Shown: positions 11,024 to 22,451 of the stretch, one piece after another | Numbering within the stretch: position 1 is the stretch's first letter | How the letters are laid out: the number at the start of each line of letters is the position of its first letter | NCBI RefSeq assembly: GCF_932294415.1 | Contig: NC_065539.1 | Span: forward strand, 52,099,501 to 52,163,500 | Reading direction: 5' to 3' | DNA: 64,000 nt | Source: Quercus robur | Taxonomy: Eukaryota > Streptophyta > Magnoliopsida > Fagales > Fagaceae | Translations under genes and position numbers: made by a program | Notes under the pieces: generated by a model | The model's database searches: none | Seen by the model: the letters and a program-made list of their open reading frames with translations, nothing else | Told to the model about the DNA's origin: nothing

Positions 11024-12545
11024 TTACATTCAACAGCTACAGCAAAAAGTCAATGTGAACTCGCTGGTTCTGCTGTTGGATCCTTTTCCTATTCATAAGG
11101 CGTTGCATTGAAATTTTGAAACCGACTACACATTTTTGCAATTAACTTCGTCAGCTTCCCAACCGTACCAACTAATGATTTGTTTAGATTGAGGGAAGGA
11201 ACGGAGAGTAGAGTAGAGTTTGATGGAAATTAGCTTAATTTTTGGCCAATTCTACTCTACTCCCCTTGCTCCTCCTCTCTCCTCCTCAATCCAAACAAAC
11301 CATAAGTTATACAATCAGCACTATCTTTAATTTACCTCTTTCTCTAAAATAGAAGGCGGAATGTTAAATTGGTTATTTAATATTAAATTCTGTTAGATTA
11401 ATAGCATGTTTGGGATGTGATGCAAATTTCAGTTTATTTGAGTTTTTAACTCCTTTCTTATATTATTCATGGGTTCTATTACACTTTTTGATATTATTTA
11501 TGGGTCTCATTGTGCTATTTAACTAAATTTTAGCTTTATTTCTATAGTACTAAAAAATTTTCAATTTCACCTAAATAAGATGTTCCCAAATGGACCCTAA
11601 ATAGCAAAAAAAATTATAGGGATTAAATGTTCCAAAGTTTTCGAATTAGAGTATTGATAATACATTCAGCAGCTACAGGAAAAAGTCAATGTGAACTCGC
11701 TGGTTCTGCTGTTGGATCCTTTTCCTATTCATATGGCGTTGCATTGAAATTTTGAAACCAACTACACATTTTCGCAATTGCCTTCATCAACTTCCCAACC
11801 GTACCAATTAATGATCTGATTGGATTGAGGGGAAGAATAGAGAGTAGAGTAAAGTTTGATAGAAATTAGCCTAATTTTTTGGCCAACTTTACTCTACTCT
11901 CCCTTTTTCCTCCTCCCTCCCCCTCAATCCAAACAAGCCATAAGTTTTACAATTAACACTATCTTTAATTTGACATACAAAAAGCCTCTCTGGACGTTAC
12001 AAAAAGTCTTGCAAAAGGTTTCCCATGATCAGTGTCAGTTACCCTTCTTTGTTTGGTTTAATTACAAATTTTCACTTTAAGCTATATCTAATTTTACACT
12101 TAACTTCCTAAATTATTGAAATGCATGATTAATCTCCAAATTTAAACTTTGTTTCAATGTCTTAAGCCTTCTATTTTAGTGTTAAGAATGAAAGAATTAA
12201 GTATTAAAGACCAATTTACCTCTTTCTCTAAAATAGAAGGTGGAATGTTAAATTGGTTATTTAATATTAAATTCTATTAGATTAATAGCCTATTTGGGAT
12301 GTGATGCAAATTTCAGCTTATTTAAGTTTTTAACTTGTTTTTAATATTATTTATGAGTCCTATTACACTTTTTGGTACTATTTATAGATCTCATTATACT
12401 ATTTAACTAAGTTTTAGCTTTATTTCTACAGTACTAAAAAATTTTGAATTTCACCTAAATAAAATGTTTCAAAACAGACCCTAAATAGCAAAACAAATTA
12501 TAGGGATTAAATGTTCCAAAGTTTTTGAATTAGAGTATTGATAGT
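11024..12545. repeat. Direct duplication, ~640 and ~880 bp
   Basis: Copy 1 (about 11024-11655) and copy 2 (about 11662-12545) share 'cattcagcagctacagg...aattagagtattgata'. Copy 2 has about 245 extra bases (about 11971-12214) between 'ctttaattt' and 'acctctttc'. Each copy includes a small foldback of about 120 bp whose ends read 'gattgagggaa' and 'cctcaatccaaac'. The segment before it (10909-11020) has a 67-codon frame I cannot assign. Confidence 0.75.
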
Positions 12546-12710
12546 GCGTTTTGATAGTTCAAAGAGTAAAATGTAAAAGGCAATATAATTTATCATAAAA
12601 AAATATAATTTCCTCCTCTTGTTTTGTTTTGTTTTATTTATTTATTTATTTTTTGCTCGTCCTTAGATGGCTATTTTATTTTTGACAATTAGTTGTAATC
12701 CACATTATTA

Positions 12711-13128
12711 ATGGCTGCTATGACTGCTTGTGGTTCGGCTGTACAGACCAGTGAAGAAGCAGAGTTACTCGCTTGCCGGAGAGCTTTAGAATTCGCTGTG
12801 GATGCAGGTTTCTATAGGCTGATCATTGAAGGTGATAACAGTACTGTTACTCATGCTATTTCTTCTTCTGCAGAAAATAATTCGCTTCTTGGTAATGTTG
12901 TGGATGATATTCGCCATTTGATAAGGGGATTGCATTGGGCTGCTGTTTGTTGGATTAGGAGGAGTGGGAATAGGGTAGCACATGTTTTGGCTCAACATGC
13001 TAGATTTTCACTAGATGAGGATTTGTACTGGATGGAGGAGGCTCCCCCACCAGCTATGGATGCTGTGTATCATGATATATTATCCATATAAATGAATGAA
13101 TATCCCCCTTTCAAAAAAAAAAAAAAAG
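12711..13128 (+). pseudogene. LINE 3' tail with RNase H-like domain (5'-truncated)
   Basis: A 126-residue frame (12711-13091) shows the second half of a plant retroelement RNase H domain (RVT_3 type). A helix reads 'EEAELLACRRALEFAVDAG', then the strand 'LIIEGDN' with the acidic residue, and near the end 'RRSGNRVAHVLAQHA', the typical R-x-GN-x-AH motif. The first beta strand with the leading Asp-Gly is missing, so the domain is not catalytic. A run of 15 A follows about 20 bp after the stop, as expected for a target-primed LINE. The ATG is probably incidental. Infer a dead, 5'-truncated insertion. Confidence 0.8.
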
Positions 13129-13345
13129 TCAAATGTTGTATATGTTGGCAAATTGAAGTTAAAAAGACATTTTTTAACAACCATATAAGAGGAAGGATAT
13201 CCCTCCTCCTTTCCTCCTAATTAATTTTTAAGACATCCAAACAAAAGAAATAGATAATTAATATTTCCCTAGCTCCTCTATGTTCTCGTTCCACACCTTA
13301 GCCTCTTTTCTCCTCTCTCTCCAACTTTTACACACAATGTTAGTC
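13129..13345. other. Upstream region of PR-10 copy 1
   Basis: AT-rich, with pyrimidine-rich patches just before the TATA box ('ctcctctctctccaact'). The last 120 bp resemble the leader upstream of copy 2 at 23075-23160 ('ctcgttctgcacctta', 'acacaatgttag'), which marks the left part of the shared unit. Confidence 0.5.
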
Positions 13346-13465
13346 TATAAATACCGCCCCCTTTTACTCACTTCTCATCAACTAAAAAACTCTTCAATTT
13401 CAGTCAAGCCTTCTCCTCCTCCTTTTCAATCTTTCATTTCATAACTTTCAAATTCTTAGGTCATC
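13346..13465 (+). promoter_or_regulatory. TATA box and 5' leader of PR-10 copy 1
   Basis: TATAAATA at 13346-13353 lies 112 bp before the ATG. The leader ('cttctcctcctccttttca', 'cataactttcaaattc') is conserved before copies 2 and 3, whereas the TATA box itself is found only here. This copy is thus the only one with an obvious core promoter. Confidence 0.6.
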
Positions 13466-14092
13466 ATGGGTGATTTCACTTATGAGAATAACCTCGTCCC
13501 AAAGTCTCCACCTCAGGTCATTAGGAATGCTGAAATCATTGAAGGAAATGGAGGCCCTAGAACCATCAAGGAGACCATCATTGTCGAAGGTTATTCGCTT
13601 CATTTCTGATCTCCATGACATATGATTTGTTTACAAGTTTAAAAATTACTACATCTATTACTATGATCTTTCACTCTTAAAAATAGTAATTGTACCCCTA
13701 AGGTATTTAAAAGTAAAGCAGTTTTTATTTATTTTGGGCTATCATAGTATCATATGTAATGTACATATTGTATAGAAGAGGTAACATTTTTTTTTTCCCT
13801 ATATTTTTCAGGCATCGGCCCAATGAACCATACAAGGCAGATTTCTGATGATGGGGTTGAACAGGAAAGCTTATCATACCACATCATTGGAGGTGATCGT
13901 AACAACGGCACATTTAGTAATATCTCATGTGAGACCAAAACAACGACAACCCCTGATGGTGGTTATAGCTATCACAGCAGCCGCTCCAGCGAAAGTTACT
14001 ACTCAAGCTCGACGGTGACAACGGGCAATGCCACAGGCACAGAAGGCTTCAAGACTATTGAGAACCACCCTCATCCTCATGCCTACAACTAA
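13466..14092 (+). CDS. PR-10 / Bet v 1-like protein, shortened (copy 1)
   Basis: Two exons, 13466-13589 and 13812-14092, joined across a 222-bp GT-AG intron that splits a Gly codon after its first base, the usual PR-10 intron position. The product is 134 aa against about 160 for the family. Exon 1 starts MGDFTYENN and then jumps to VPKSPPQVIRNAEIIEGNGG; about 20 residues between the first strand and this point (the first helix region) are missing. The glycine-rich loop G-N-G-G-P is present at residues 27-31. Exon 2 keeps the family's layout, including TPDGG and the closing AYN, but is unusually rich in Ser/Thr where the long C-terminal helix should be. PR-10 proteins are cytosolic and bind small hydrophobic ligands in a cavity; whether this one folds is doubtful. 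Promoter, splice sites and stop all look sound, so it may be expressed. Family call sure, function unsure. Confidence 0.75.
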
Positions 14093-15072
14093 TCCCTTAT
14101 ATGCGTGTGTGTGGATTTATGTTTTTCCCTACAATAAGGACTGAAAACGTTGTGTGTTTCATTCTGTTTTATGTATTCCCCTACTGCCTTGGGTTTGCTA
14201 ATAAATGAGCTAGCGGTTGTGATCCTCCGCTTTCTCAGTTTGTTGTGAATAACCGATGTTCTGCGCAATACGTGGTGCATTTTGGAATATTTTATAAGAA
14301 ATTATCTTATAGACGTTTTATAATATTTATGATGTGTTATTATAGTTAGAAATTCATCTTTAATTATATTTCATGTCATTAGAAGAAGAAAAAATGAAAA
14401 AAAAAAACAAGGAAGAAATGAAAATCAAGAATATGAAATAGGTAAAAGTAGTACACAAAACAATTTACAGCCCGCAGCACAGCATTCATAGAGATCTCTT
14501 TGAAACTTTTAATTACCTGAAACGTTATATGAAGCGTAACAGTAGTATCCATGTCTGATTTACAAACTTCCTTTTGACTTGTAAACATAACACAAAAAAT
14601 ATCCACGCTCCAATAGGTGTTATCAATTGAGTGATTAGGCTATTCAGCAAAAATAAATAAATAAATAAATAAAATTGAGTGAATAAGGATGACTTTAGGT
14701 GAGTGGCTCTGTCAAAGATTGGTGTTTTGGATGATGAAGTGAGTGTTTCTGGCTCTCAATTTTGTGGGTTTGGTGAAGGTTTATGAGTAAGTTCTATGTC
14801 ATAATTTTCTACGGAGTGAAGCTAAGTGATCATTCTTTGAATATTGAAAATTGTTCCTTTATACATCTCGATCTAAACCTTGATTTTAACTAAATAAAAA
14901 TAACATTAAGCTCTCAAGTTCAAGATGAGCTAATGCGATGGGCATTTTAATCTCGAAATCATCGACAGAATTTCCAAAACATGTAAACTGATCATTTTGC
15001 TCTCGGACATTAATTTGCTAAAATTGGGAGATGTCGAGTGTTCTCCCTCATTAGTGGAACTCATTGGAACTT
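14093..15072. repeat. 3' region of PR-10 copy 1, shared with the other copies
   Basis: The 3' untranslated stretch ('cattctgttttatg', 'ttgttgtgaataacc', 'tataagaaattatctta') and the next 700 bp recur after copy 2 (23700-24320) and copy 3 (29040-29660). The last 252 bp also equal the window's first bases. The TAA at 14907-14909 is the unfilled target of the MITEs found in the two other copies. Confidence 0.75.
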
Positions 15073-15593
15073 ATAAAAGAAAGTGAACTATAGTGGTGGA
15101 AAAAAAAAAAAAAAGACGACTAATTTCATGAAGAGAGATTCAATAATTACTCAAAATAGGTCATAGGGTGGAAAGGTATTTTTAAACCACTTCATTGGCA
15201 AAATGAGAAGTTCTAATTAATATATATATTAAGAGGCTTAAGAAAGTTAATTATCATTATCGAAATTATCAAAAATACCCCTAATCTAATTAAATAATCT
15301 TTATTCCTAAAAAATAAGGTTAAAATAATAATTTAATAAAATTAAAAAACAAAAAAAAAAAAAAATCAAATAAATTTCCTATAACTTTCCACTAGAGTTT
15401 TTGAGTGGAGTTTGTGGTATGCCTTTGTGTTAGAACCCCTTTCTTTCTCCCTTGTATGTGTGCGTGTTTGTTTTTCAAAAACTCCCACTAGAATCTTAGA
15501 CAAATACAAATTCCTCACCTGTTTCTAAAAGACAAACAACCCTCCAATCCCACATACTGCGCTAGAGTCATGTTCATAACATATATGTAAAAA

Positions 15594-15986
15594 TAAATAA
15601 ATTGCAAATTACACCCCAAAGTTTGCAGTGTTTAGATTTTACACCCTGAAATTTCAGAATTTGGATTTTACCCTCTAAAGTTTTGGAGTATTTGGATTTT
15701 ATTCCCTAATATTTCAGAATTTGGATTTTACCCCCCTAAATTTTAAGGTTATTTGGATTTTATTCCTTAAAGTTTGAGTGTTTAGATTTTACACTCTAAA
15801 GTTTCAGAATTTTGGAGTATAAAATTTAATCACTTCCAAACTTTAGGAGGTAAAATCCAAATTCTGAAATGTTAGGGTATAAAATCCAAGCACCCCAAAC
15901 TTCAGGAGGGAAAAATCCAAATTCTGAAACTTCAGAGTGTAAAATCCAACCACCTCCAAACTTTAGAGGTGTAATTTGTAATTTAC
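15594..15986. repeat. Foldback element built of short internal repeats
   Basis: The left half repeats a unit of about 30-60 bp ('tttggattttaccctctaaagttt' type) and the right half holds the reverse complement ('aaactttaggaggtaaaatcc'). The outer ends pair: 'caaattacacccc' with 'ggtgtaatttgtaattta'. The whole could fold into one hairpin of about 190-bp arms. No coding function; probably a MITE-like element. Confidence 0.7.
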
Positions 15987-16154
15987 CAAAAAAAATTAGT
16001 ACCATAGGAAAAAAAATTGCAATAAAATTCAAACCCTTTGATAATACTTTTTATATTTCTAAGGAAATACACAAAAAAAAAAAAAAAAAAAAAAACTATT
16101 TTATGTGTCTAAAGACTAATATTTATAAATTTATAAAAAAAAAAAAAAAAAAAA

Positions 16155-16640
16155 TTGGTCCTATTTGATCTACTTTAGTCTTATTAGCTCCACCTTAGTC
16201 CATTTGGTCCTACAGGGTCTAATTTGGTCTTACTTAGTCCTTTTTGGTCATATTCGACCACATTGACCTTTTTGGTCCTACTCGGTTCACTTGGGTCTTA
16301 TTCAGTCCACTTCAGTTTATTTAGTCTTATTTGGTCTATGCAGTTCACTTCGGTCCACTCTAGATCATTTAGTTCTATTTGGTCTATTCAGTTCACTTCA
16401 ATGCACTTTAGTCTTATTCGGTCTTATTTAGTCCACTTTGGTTCTATTCGGTTCTATGTGAACCACTTCGGTCCTATTCGGTCCTATTCAATCCACTTCA
16501 GTTTATATGGTCCACTTCGTCTTATTCGGTCGATTCGGTACTATTAGGTCAACTTCAGTCCTATTCAGTCAACATCGGTCCAATTGGTTCATTTTGGTCC
16601 GCTTCGGTCAATTCAGTACATTCAGCCCATTTAAAGTTTT
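16155..16640. repeat. Degenerate 'TTCGGTCC' minisatellite
   Basis: About 480 bp made of variants of short words such as 'ttcggtcctattcggtcca', with GGTC or AGTC recurring every 10-12 bases. Shorter tracts of the same word occur at about 25120-25250 and 30075-30205, at comparable places downstream of PR-10 copies 2 and 3, so an ancestral tract probably expanded here. Reading frames rich in Ser, Phe, Tyr and Ile across it are artefacts. Confidence 0.75.
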
Positions 16641-18066
16641 TTCTATTAAACGGCTTCGTTTAGAATCTTATAACTTATCCAGCGCTGACCCAAGCCAAAC
16701 GCTGCACTCAGCGTCTCTCTTGTTTATATGATCACTCATAAAAACATTAGATTACAAACAAATCACATGTATATACACAGGCTGATATGCTTAGATGTAG
16801 CTTCATTATGAATTATGATCTTCCATAATTTTGCGGAGTGTTCGGCTCTAAGGTTTTTTCCCACCTTTTTGGTGTGGAAAGTGCAATGATGAGAAATTTG
16901 GCCTGTATTCAGAAATTTCCATGTAAGAGAAGGCACCGTCTGATGTTGGTTCCCTATTCTTCCCTAGTTAAAGTGAATAAGAGGAAACCATATAACACTG
17001 TCTTCACGAATGGTGGAGGGTGCAATGCTTTGTGATGTACTTGTAAAGATATTCGAAAGTGGTTAAGGTCTCCCTTATGGTTAATGTATGTTTTTCAGTA
17101 AGGATTACAAATTATTTATTTATTTATTTTTTTAATAATTAATTTAGATTTTTACCAAACGGCTCGATCCAATGCTGACAAGCCCCCACTGAGCCACTCT
17201 CTATCACTCTCTTATGAAATTTACTGACAGCATATCACCTACTGCAATTAATTGTATCCAAGTCTCTCATATGAACATTGAGGGAAATTTGGGCATTTTG
17301 ATAAAAAAATGAGAACACAAAAAGAATTCTAGGATTTCAATTTTGTAATTGACGTGAGCCTTTGGATATTTTTTTTTTGTTTATCTTCCTAATTTTTCTG
17401 TTTTGTTTGCTGGTTTCTATTGTCTTGTTTTGATCGATTTAGTGGCAATTGCTCAAAAACTAATAGGGTATTTTGGATTTTTGTAATATGCTTGGGTTGC
17501 ATATTTTTCCTCTGTTTCAGTGGTGGTGGTTGATTTGAGTGTGAGATTTTTCTTCTGTATAGGATTTCAGTGTTGGTGGATTGACTAGGCTTTTGATTTT
17601 CTTTGTTTCCTTTTGGTTGATGAGAAAATGAAAGCAAAAACTAGAGAACCAACCGTACTAAACTGATTGAATTACTATTGGCTCAGTTTTGGTATTCCTG
17701 CCCTATGTCTTGGTGCTGATGTCAAATATGGCAAAACCGACAGCCTCGGTTTGGTGTAAAAAATGCCCTAAACACTGATTGCACTGAACTGATATCACCC
17801 CTAGGATTTTCTTCTATGGAGAGAGAGAGAGAGAGAAAAGGGGGGTGGGGGTGGGGGTGGGGGTGGGGGTGGGAGTTTAGAAAAATTTCACATCAGTTAT
17901 TGCTAAATATTCCTTGATTTGTGCCTTTCTGTTTTGGGATTTTTTATTTTGAGCCAAGTTTTCAATTGTTGTGTTGATTATATTTTATATGGCATATCTT
18001 TCTGGCCCCCCATATTTCTTCGGTTCTTAATGAGTATTTACTAATTTGATGCCTATGCTGGGGCAG
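16641..18066. other. Spacer before the zinc-finger pseudogene
   Basis: A 65-codon frame at 16838-17035 has Cys, Arg and Lys residues but no family I recognise. Two loosely similar patches ('cggcttcgtttagaatc' at 16651 and 'cggctcgatccaatgctga' at 17160) suggest an old duplication. A GA tract and a G-rich minisatellite lie at 17820-17874. I see no gene I can support. Confidence 0.4.
17838..17874 (+). repeat. GGGGGT minisatellite, possible G-quadruplex
   Basis: Six G runs of 3-6 bases separated by single T or A residues, directly after a GA tract. The spacing satisfies the usual G-quadruplex rule with one-base loops. It lies about 190 bp upstream of the first recognisable exon of the zinc-finger pseudogene. 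Confidence 0.75.
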
Positions 18067-20367
18067 GCAATAAATACTATCAAGGCTAATGCAGCTGGGC
18101 TAACCCGGGTTAACAATGTGAAAGCTGAGCCCCATAAGGAGTTGGTTAAACCTAAATCTGTACATTCTATAGAGTCACATAGCGTTAACGCTGAACACTT
18201 AACAGAACTGCCCAAAAATCAGTCATCATCTATGCTCCCTCCAAATTTTTTTTGACAACAATGATACGAAAGTGCTAAAAACCGGTACGAGCTTGTATCT
18301 GATTTTTCTTTTAATCATAATAACTATCATTCGTCAGTATTGTTTTATTTAGTTCAATCAAGTCCTTAAGAAAGTCAAAAGGTTATAATCAAGTCCTTCT
18401 ATTCAAATCTATTTAAGAACCATGACTTAATTTGCACTGGGAGATTTTTCACTGGTGTGTCATTTTTAAAAGAAAGAAGGTATTTTTACTCTGTTGATTT
18501 GAATAGCCAAAAAAGTCAGCAATTTCAGTCATGGTTTCTAAACAGATGGGGTTGATAGGAGTTAATTGGAATTTTTTTTTTTTTAGCTTGGGGATATTAC
18601 ACTTTCCATTCATGGTTTGGATCAAGTTTGAGTAGTCAAGCTGTGGTTCAATAAGCTCAACTCACTTGAGGTCTAGTTGTATTTGCTTTTGGTTTGGAAG
18701 TTTGATGTATTCAGATTTTAATGAGTTTGCTATTGTATTTTCTGGTACTTCTTTTAAAGGCATTAGATTTTGCACATACAAATTTTAACAATTAGGGCCT
18801 GAAAAAAAATTAAAGTATGTGATCTCAGATGGGTAATGTGCAACTTTTTATACATTGGCTGGCAACTCAAACTTGACACAAACCATAGGTTGGTTAAGTG
18901 TAATTAACCCTTTTGAATATCATAGAGACTTGGTTGAAACTTTTTAATTTAGGGACCAAAATAGGCATTTATTTATTTATTCCCTTAGTTTAATTTGATT
19001 GTGAATTGTGATTATTTACTGATAGGAAGGGATTCTATTTACTTATTAATGTACTATTAGGAAAGGATTCGCTCAAGTCAGTGGAGACTGATTTATACAA
19101 AAAGACTGGGCTTTCTGCTCTACCAGAGGAGAGTTTAAATATCCGGCCTGCTGGGGAGCGTACATCAACGTCAAAAGAGATTGCTGGTTCTAAAATGAAT
19201 CAAGCAAAGGGAGCTCTACCTGAAGGCTTCTTTGATAACAAGGATGCTGACTTGGGTGCACGTGGCATAAAGCCTGTTAAGCCAGACATCAAGTGCCTAC
19301 ATTTTTGTTATCTCTGTATCTTCATGCTCTCTTCTATTCAAGTCAAATGTTAATATAATTGTAATTTTTCCCTTTGTTTTATTTTATCTGCTTTAAATAT
19401 TGGTTCTCTATCAAATTGCGACAGAGTTTACAGAGTAGTTTTAGGAAAAGTCCTGTAATGCAAAGAGGTCTTTTCAGTGGTTGCCTTTGATGTTATTTTG
19501 GGGAAATAATTACTTGGGGGCGGGCCTTATGACTTCTTCATTTTTTTTGGCCCTTTCCTTTTTTGCCTTTTCTTGTCCTTTAACTAGTATGGCTGATAAA
19601 TATCATCATTGTCTTGATGGGCTCTGCTGCTTGGATGACTTAAATTGGTGGCTAATATTGCAAGGTTGTGTCTTGGTTAGTGGCTGTTGATCAAGTATTT
19701 TATGTTATTAGTTAGATCAAATATATTTTAGAACATATGTAAATCACCATTTGAACATCCATATAAAATTCCATAGTGAACTATAATTACATAGACTTGC
19801 TGGAGTACAAATCAGGGCAGTTCACCTCCTGTTTATGAGATCTTCTATGATTAAATCTTATCCAATGCTGCTGCGGACCACAAATCGAAGAATTGGACTT
19901 TCAGTTGTATGGTTCTCCAATATCTATAGTAGTATTGATATCGAAAATATTCTTAATTTGATATCAAAACTGGCTGCATTGATAACTCAGTTATCTAATG
20001 TGCATGTTGTGTTGCCTACCCATCTAGTAAATCACAAAATTAGACCCGATTCTTAATGTTAATTTTTGCGATAGGCTTAACAAACGAGCTACCACAGAAA
20101 AGAAGACCCATTTGTTTGAGGTCTGACTATTGCGGTATTTGTAGGTTGGCGCTATATTATTTTAAACCTCATGGAGGTTTCTCCAATTCATCAATAAATT
20201 TAGAGCAGAATATGGTGGTCTGCTTGTCTGTGGCAAAGTTTCAAATGCAACAAATTCTTTTCTATTACTTCATATTCTTTGCCAAGGAGTCCAGGCATGA
20301 AGAATCATCCAGTGACGACGACAGTGGTGAGAATTTTGCAGTTGATTGGAGAGCCCAACACTTGTGA
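18067..20367 (+). pseudogene. Decayed ZNF830-like C2H2 zinc-finger gene (partial exons)
   Basis: Three stretches match remembered plant ZNF830-type proteins in order. Exon A (18067-18284) encodes 'AINTIKANAAGLTRVNNVK' after a 'gcag' acceptor. Its end, '...SSMLPPNFF', hits a stop because an 8-T run shifts the frame; one T fewer would read on as DNNDTKVLKT to a GT donor. Exon B (about 19082-19294) encodes 'ALPEGFFDNKDADL' and 'ARGIKPVKPDIK', but its donor is damaged. Exon C (about 20287-20367) encodes the acidic C-terminus ending 'NFAVDWRAQHL'. The zinc finger itself and the coiled-coil exons between B and C are missing. ZNF830 relatives are nuclear pre-mRNA-processing proteins; this copy cannot make one. 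Identification rests on memory of the family. Confidence 0.6.
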
Positions 20368-21128
20368 ACGTGCTTTGCAGATGTTTTGGTATCTATGGAG
20401 GTATGATCTTAAAATGTAAATTAGAAAATGTGATGCCTCTGACCCAAACTGGAATCCACCATATCAATCTCTTCTTTATAGATTCTGTATAGATATTCTG
20501 AGGTTGAGGAGAGTCGAATTATCAATTATGAACATTGTAAATATCCCTTGAATTAGCGTGAATAATAAATTATCCACAAAATTTAGCTGTATAAGACTTT
20601 AGAATAGTGAAATAAATTTATTTCATTTTTATTTGGAAGAAATGAACCTGATTAATTGGTTTCTTTCTGCCTTAGCGATTTCAGTAGCTTGTTTAGCAAC
20701 TAAAAGATTATACTTATTAAAAATGGACCCAAAGCCGAAGAGAAGATATTGATCTGGTAATGGATTTTTGGACCGATAAGATAGAGTCAACCTGTACCCA
20801 ACTCATTGAAATGACAAGTTTGGTTTAGATATGGGTCACAAGGGTTGATCCTTTTTTTTTAAAGGGATTTTTTATCTACATTTTTTCCTTTTATTTTTGT
20901 TTCTTTAGTTTTTATCTTTATTTTTTACTCTATGTAAATATGTTTCACACTTTCAATTGCTCTTTACTTTGTTTCATGAGACTGAGGCTGAGGCTGAGGC
21001 TGAGTCTTAAAGGCTTCAATTTAGTGACTTTAGATTATATAAGCTTAAAAAATTATCTATTATTTAACTTTTATTTTTTATTTTTATTTATTTTAATTAT
21101 ATGTTCTTTTGACAATAATTAAGATTAA
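20368..21128. other. Spacer after the zinc-finger pseudogene
   Basis: Probably decayed 3' untranslated sequence followed by AT-rich DNA. A (GAGGCT)n stutter occurs near 20983-21003. No gene is seen. Confidence 0.4.
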
Positions 21129-21360
21129 GGGTTCATTTGTTTGGAAGGGTGGAAAAAGAGGATAGAAAATGAGAAATTAATAGAAAAGTGTGAGGATAAA
21201 AGAGATTTAGCTCTTCCATATATATTTGGTTGGAAAGATGGAAAAATTGAGAGATGTAAAACTTACCTATTTGGTTAAGAAGAAAAATAAGAGGATAAAA
21301 AATATTGTTTGTATAAATTTACTTTCATGCCCCTATTAAATAAAATAAATAAATAAAAGG
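21129..21360. repeat. Dispersed repeat (also at 27.9 kb and 10.2 kb)
   Basis: Opens 'gttcatttgtttggaaggg' and has internal self-similarity ('tttggttggaaagatgg', 'tatttggttaagaag'). It is closely related to 27868-28080 and to the reverse complement of 10130-10330. Likely a short non-autonomous element; its ends are not clear. Confidence 0.5.
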
Positions 21361-21693
21361 GGGGAAAATCAAACCAAATATTAAGAAAAAAGAGATAAAA
21401 AAGACAGCAATGAGAAGTGCCAGACAAAAACCAATGAAAAAACAAAAAAGCAAAACTGAAAACTGATGGTAATATAAAATGACAAAAACCAAATAAGAAA
21501 AAGACTAATTAAAAAAAAAAAAAAAACTAATAAGAAAACTAATGAAAAAAAGAAAAAATGACCAAAAAAATTGTTATTATTGTCGGCAGACCTTATTATT
21601 ATTGTCTTTTCCATTTCCTATTTGTTTATTTACTTTATTTTGTTTATTGCAATTTTCAACATAATCATGCTAGATTCACGATTTAATTATATA

Positions 21694-21969
21694 CCCGTTT
21701 GGATTGCGCGTTTTGCGCATCTGCGTTTAGCGTTTTTTTTTTCAACGCATGAATAGTAAAATCACATGAATTTACTGTGCAAGAGACAAAATCACTGTTC
21801 ACGCACTGTAACAGTACTGTTCACACATTGTAGCAACACTGTTCACGCATTTAAAAATATTAAAAATGGTTCCACAGCACTATTCACACATTTAAAAATT
21901 ATTTTGCTACAGTATTTTCAATTTTCAGTTTTCAATTTCAGCAAAAATAAATTCAATCCAAACGGACCC
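21694..21969. mobile_element. MITE of the 'CCGTTTGGAT' family, copy 1
   Basis: Inverted ends CCCGTTTGGATTG and CAATCCAAACGGACCC enclose 276 bp with repeated 'actgttcacgca' and 'gctacagtattttca' words. The same family occurs at 29669-29941, 55084-55413 and 63486-63800. The ends resemble Harbinger/Tourist-type MITEs. No coding capacity. Confidence 0.75.
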
Positions 21970-22150
21970 ATGTATTATGAAGCTACATGATGAATACTAC
22001 TTTTTTTTTTTTTTTTTTTTTGTTGTGTGGGACTTTTCCTGTTTTACATAGGACTATTAGTTAAAGTACAAAGTACTCAGCTTGTGCCATTGCGTTGAAT
22101 GGTAGTTCTTGAACTTACCTATCTCTCCCAAAAGGATTTTAGTTAAAAGA

Positions 22151-22276
22151 GTATTGTAGCTTAATAGACACTTTCTCATAAATAAAGTGTTTGGAAGTTT
22201 AGAGGAGAAGTGATTCAAATTGTAGGTTTACTAGTATATTGTAACTACCTCAAAAAAAAATAATAATAATAATAAC
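22151..22276 (+). mobile_element. SINE remnant (Au-like), decayed
   Basis: Related throughout to the SINE at 1853-2030: 'attgtagcttaatagacac', 'aaagtgtttggaag', 'gtgattcaaattg' at the B-box place, and 'ttgtaactacctc' before an A-rich then (AAT)n tail. It is more diverged and its target duplication is not clear. Confidence 0.65.
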
Positions 22277-22451
22277 AGATGCCTTTTTTAGAAACCTTTT
22301 ATAGGAAAAATAAAAAAAGTCACTAATTTTTTTGATAGTCTTTTATATTTTCTATGAAAGTGGTATTAAAATGTTCTTAAAATGGTTTACTAACCGGACC
22401 CTTTTAAATAATATAAAAAATAAGAGGAATATTTTTAAGGGTTTTGTTAAT

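Noticed and set aside
16224-16731. Ser/Phe/Tyr-rich frames
   Set aside because: Translation of the GGTCC-word minisatellite.
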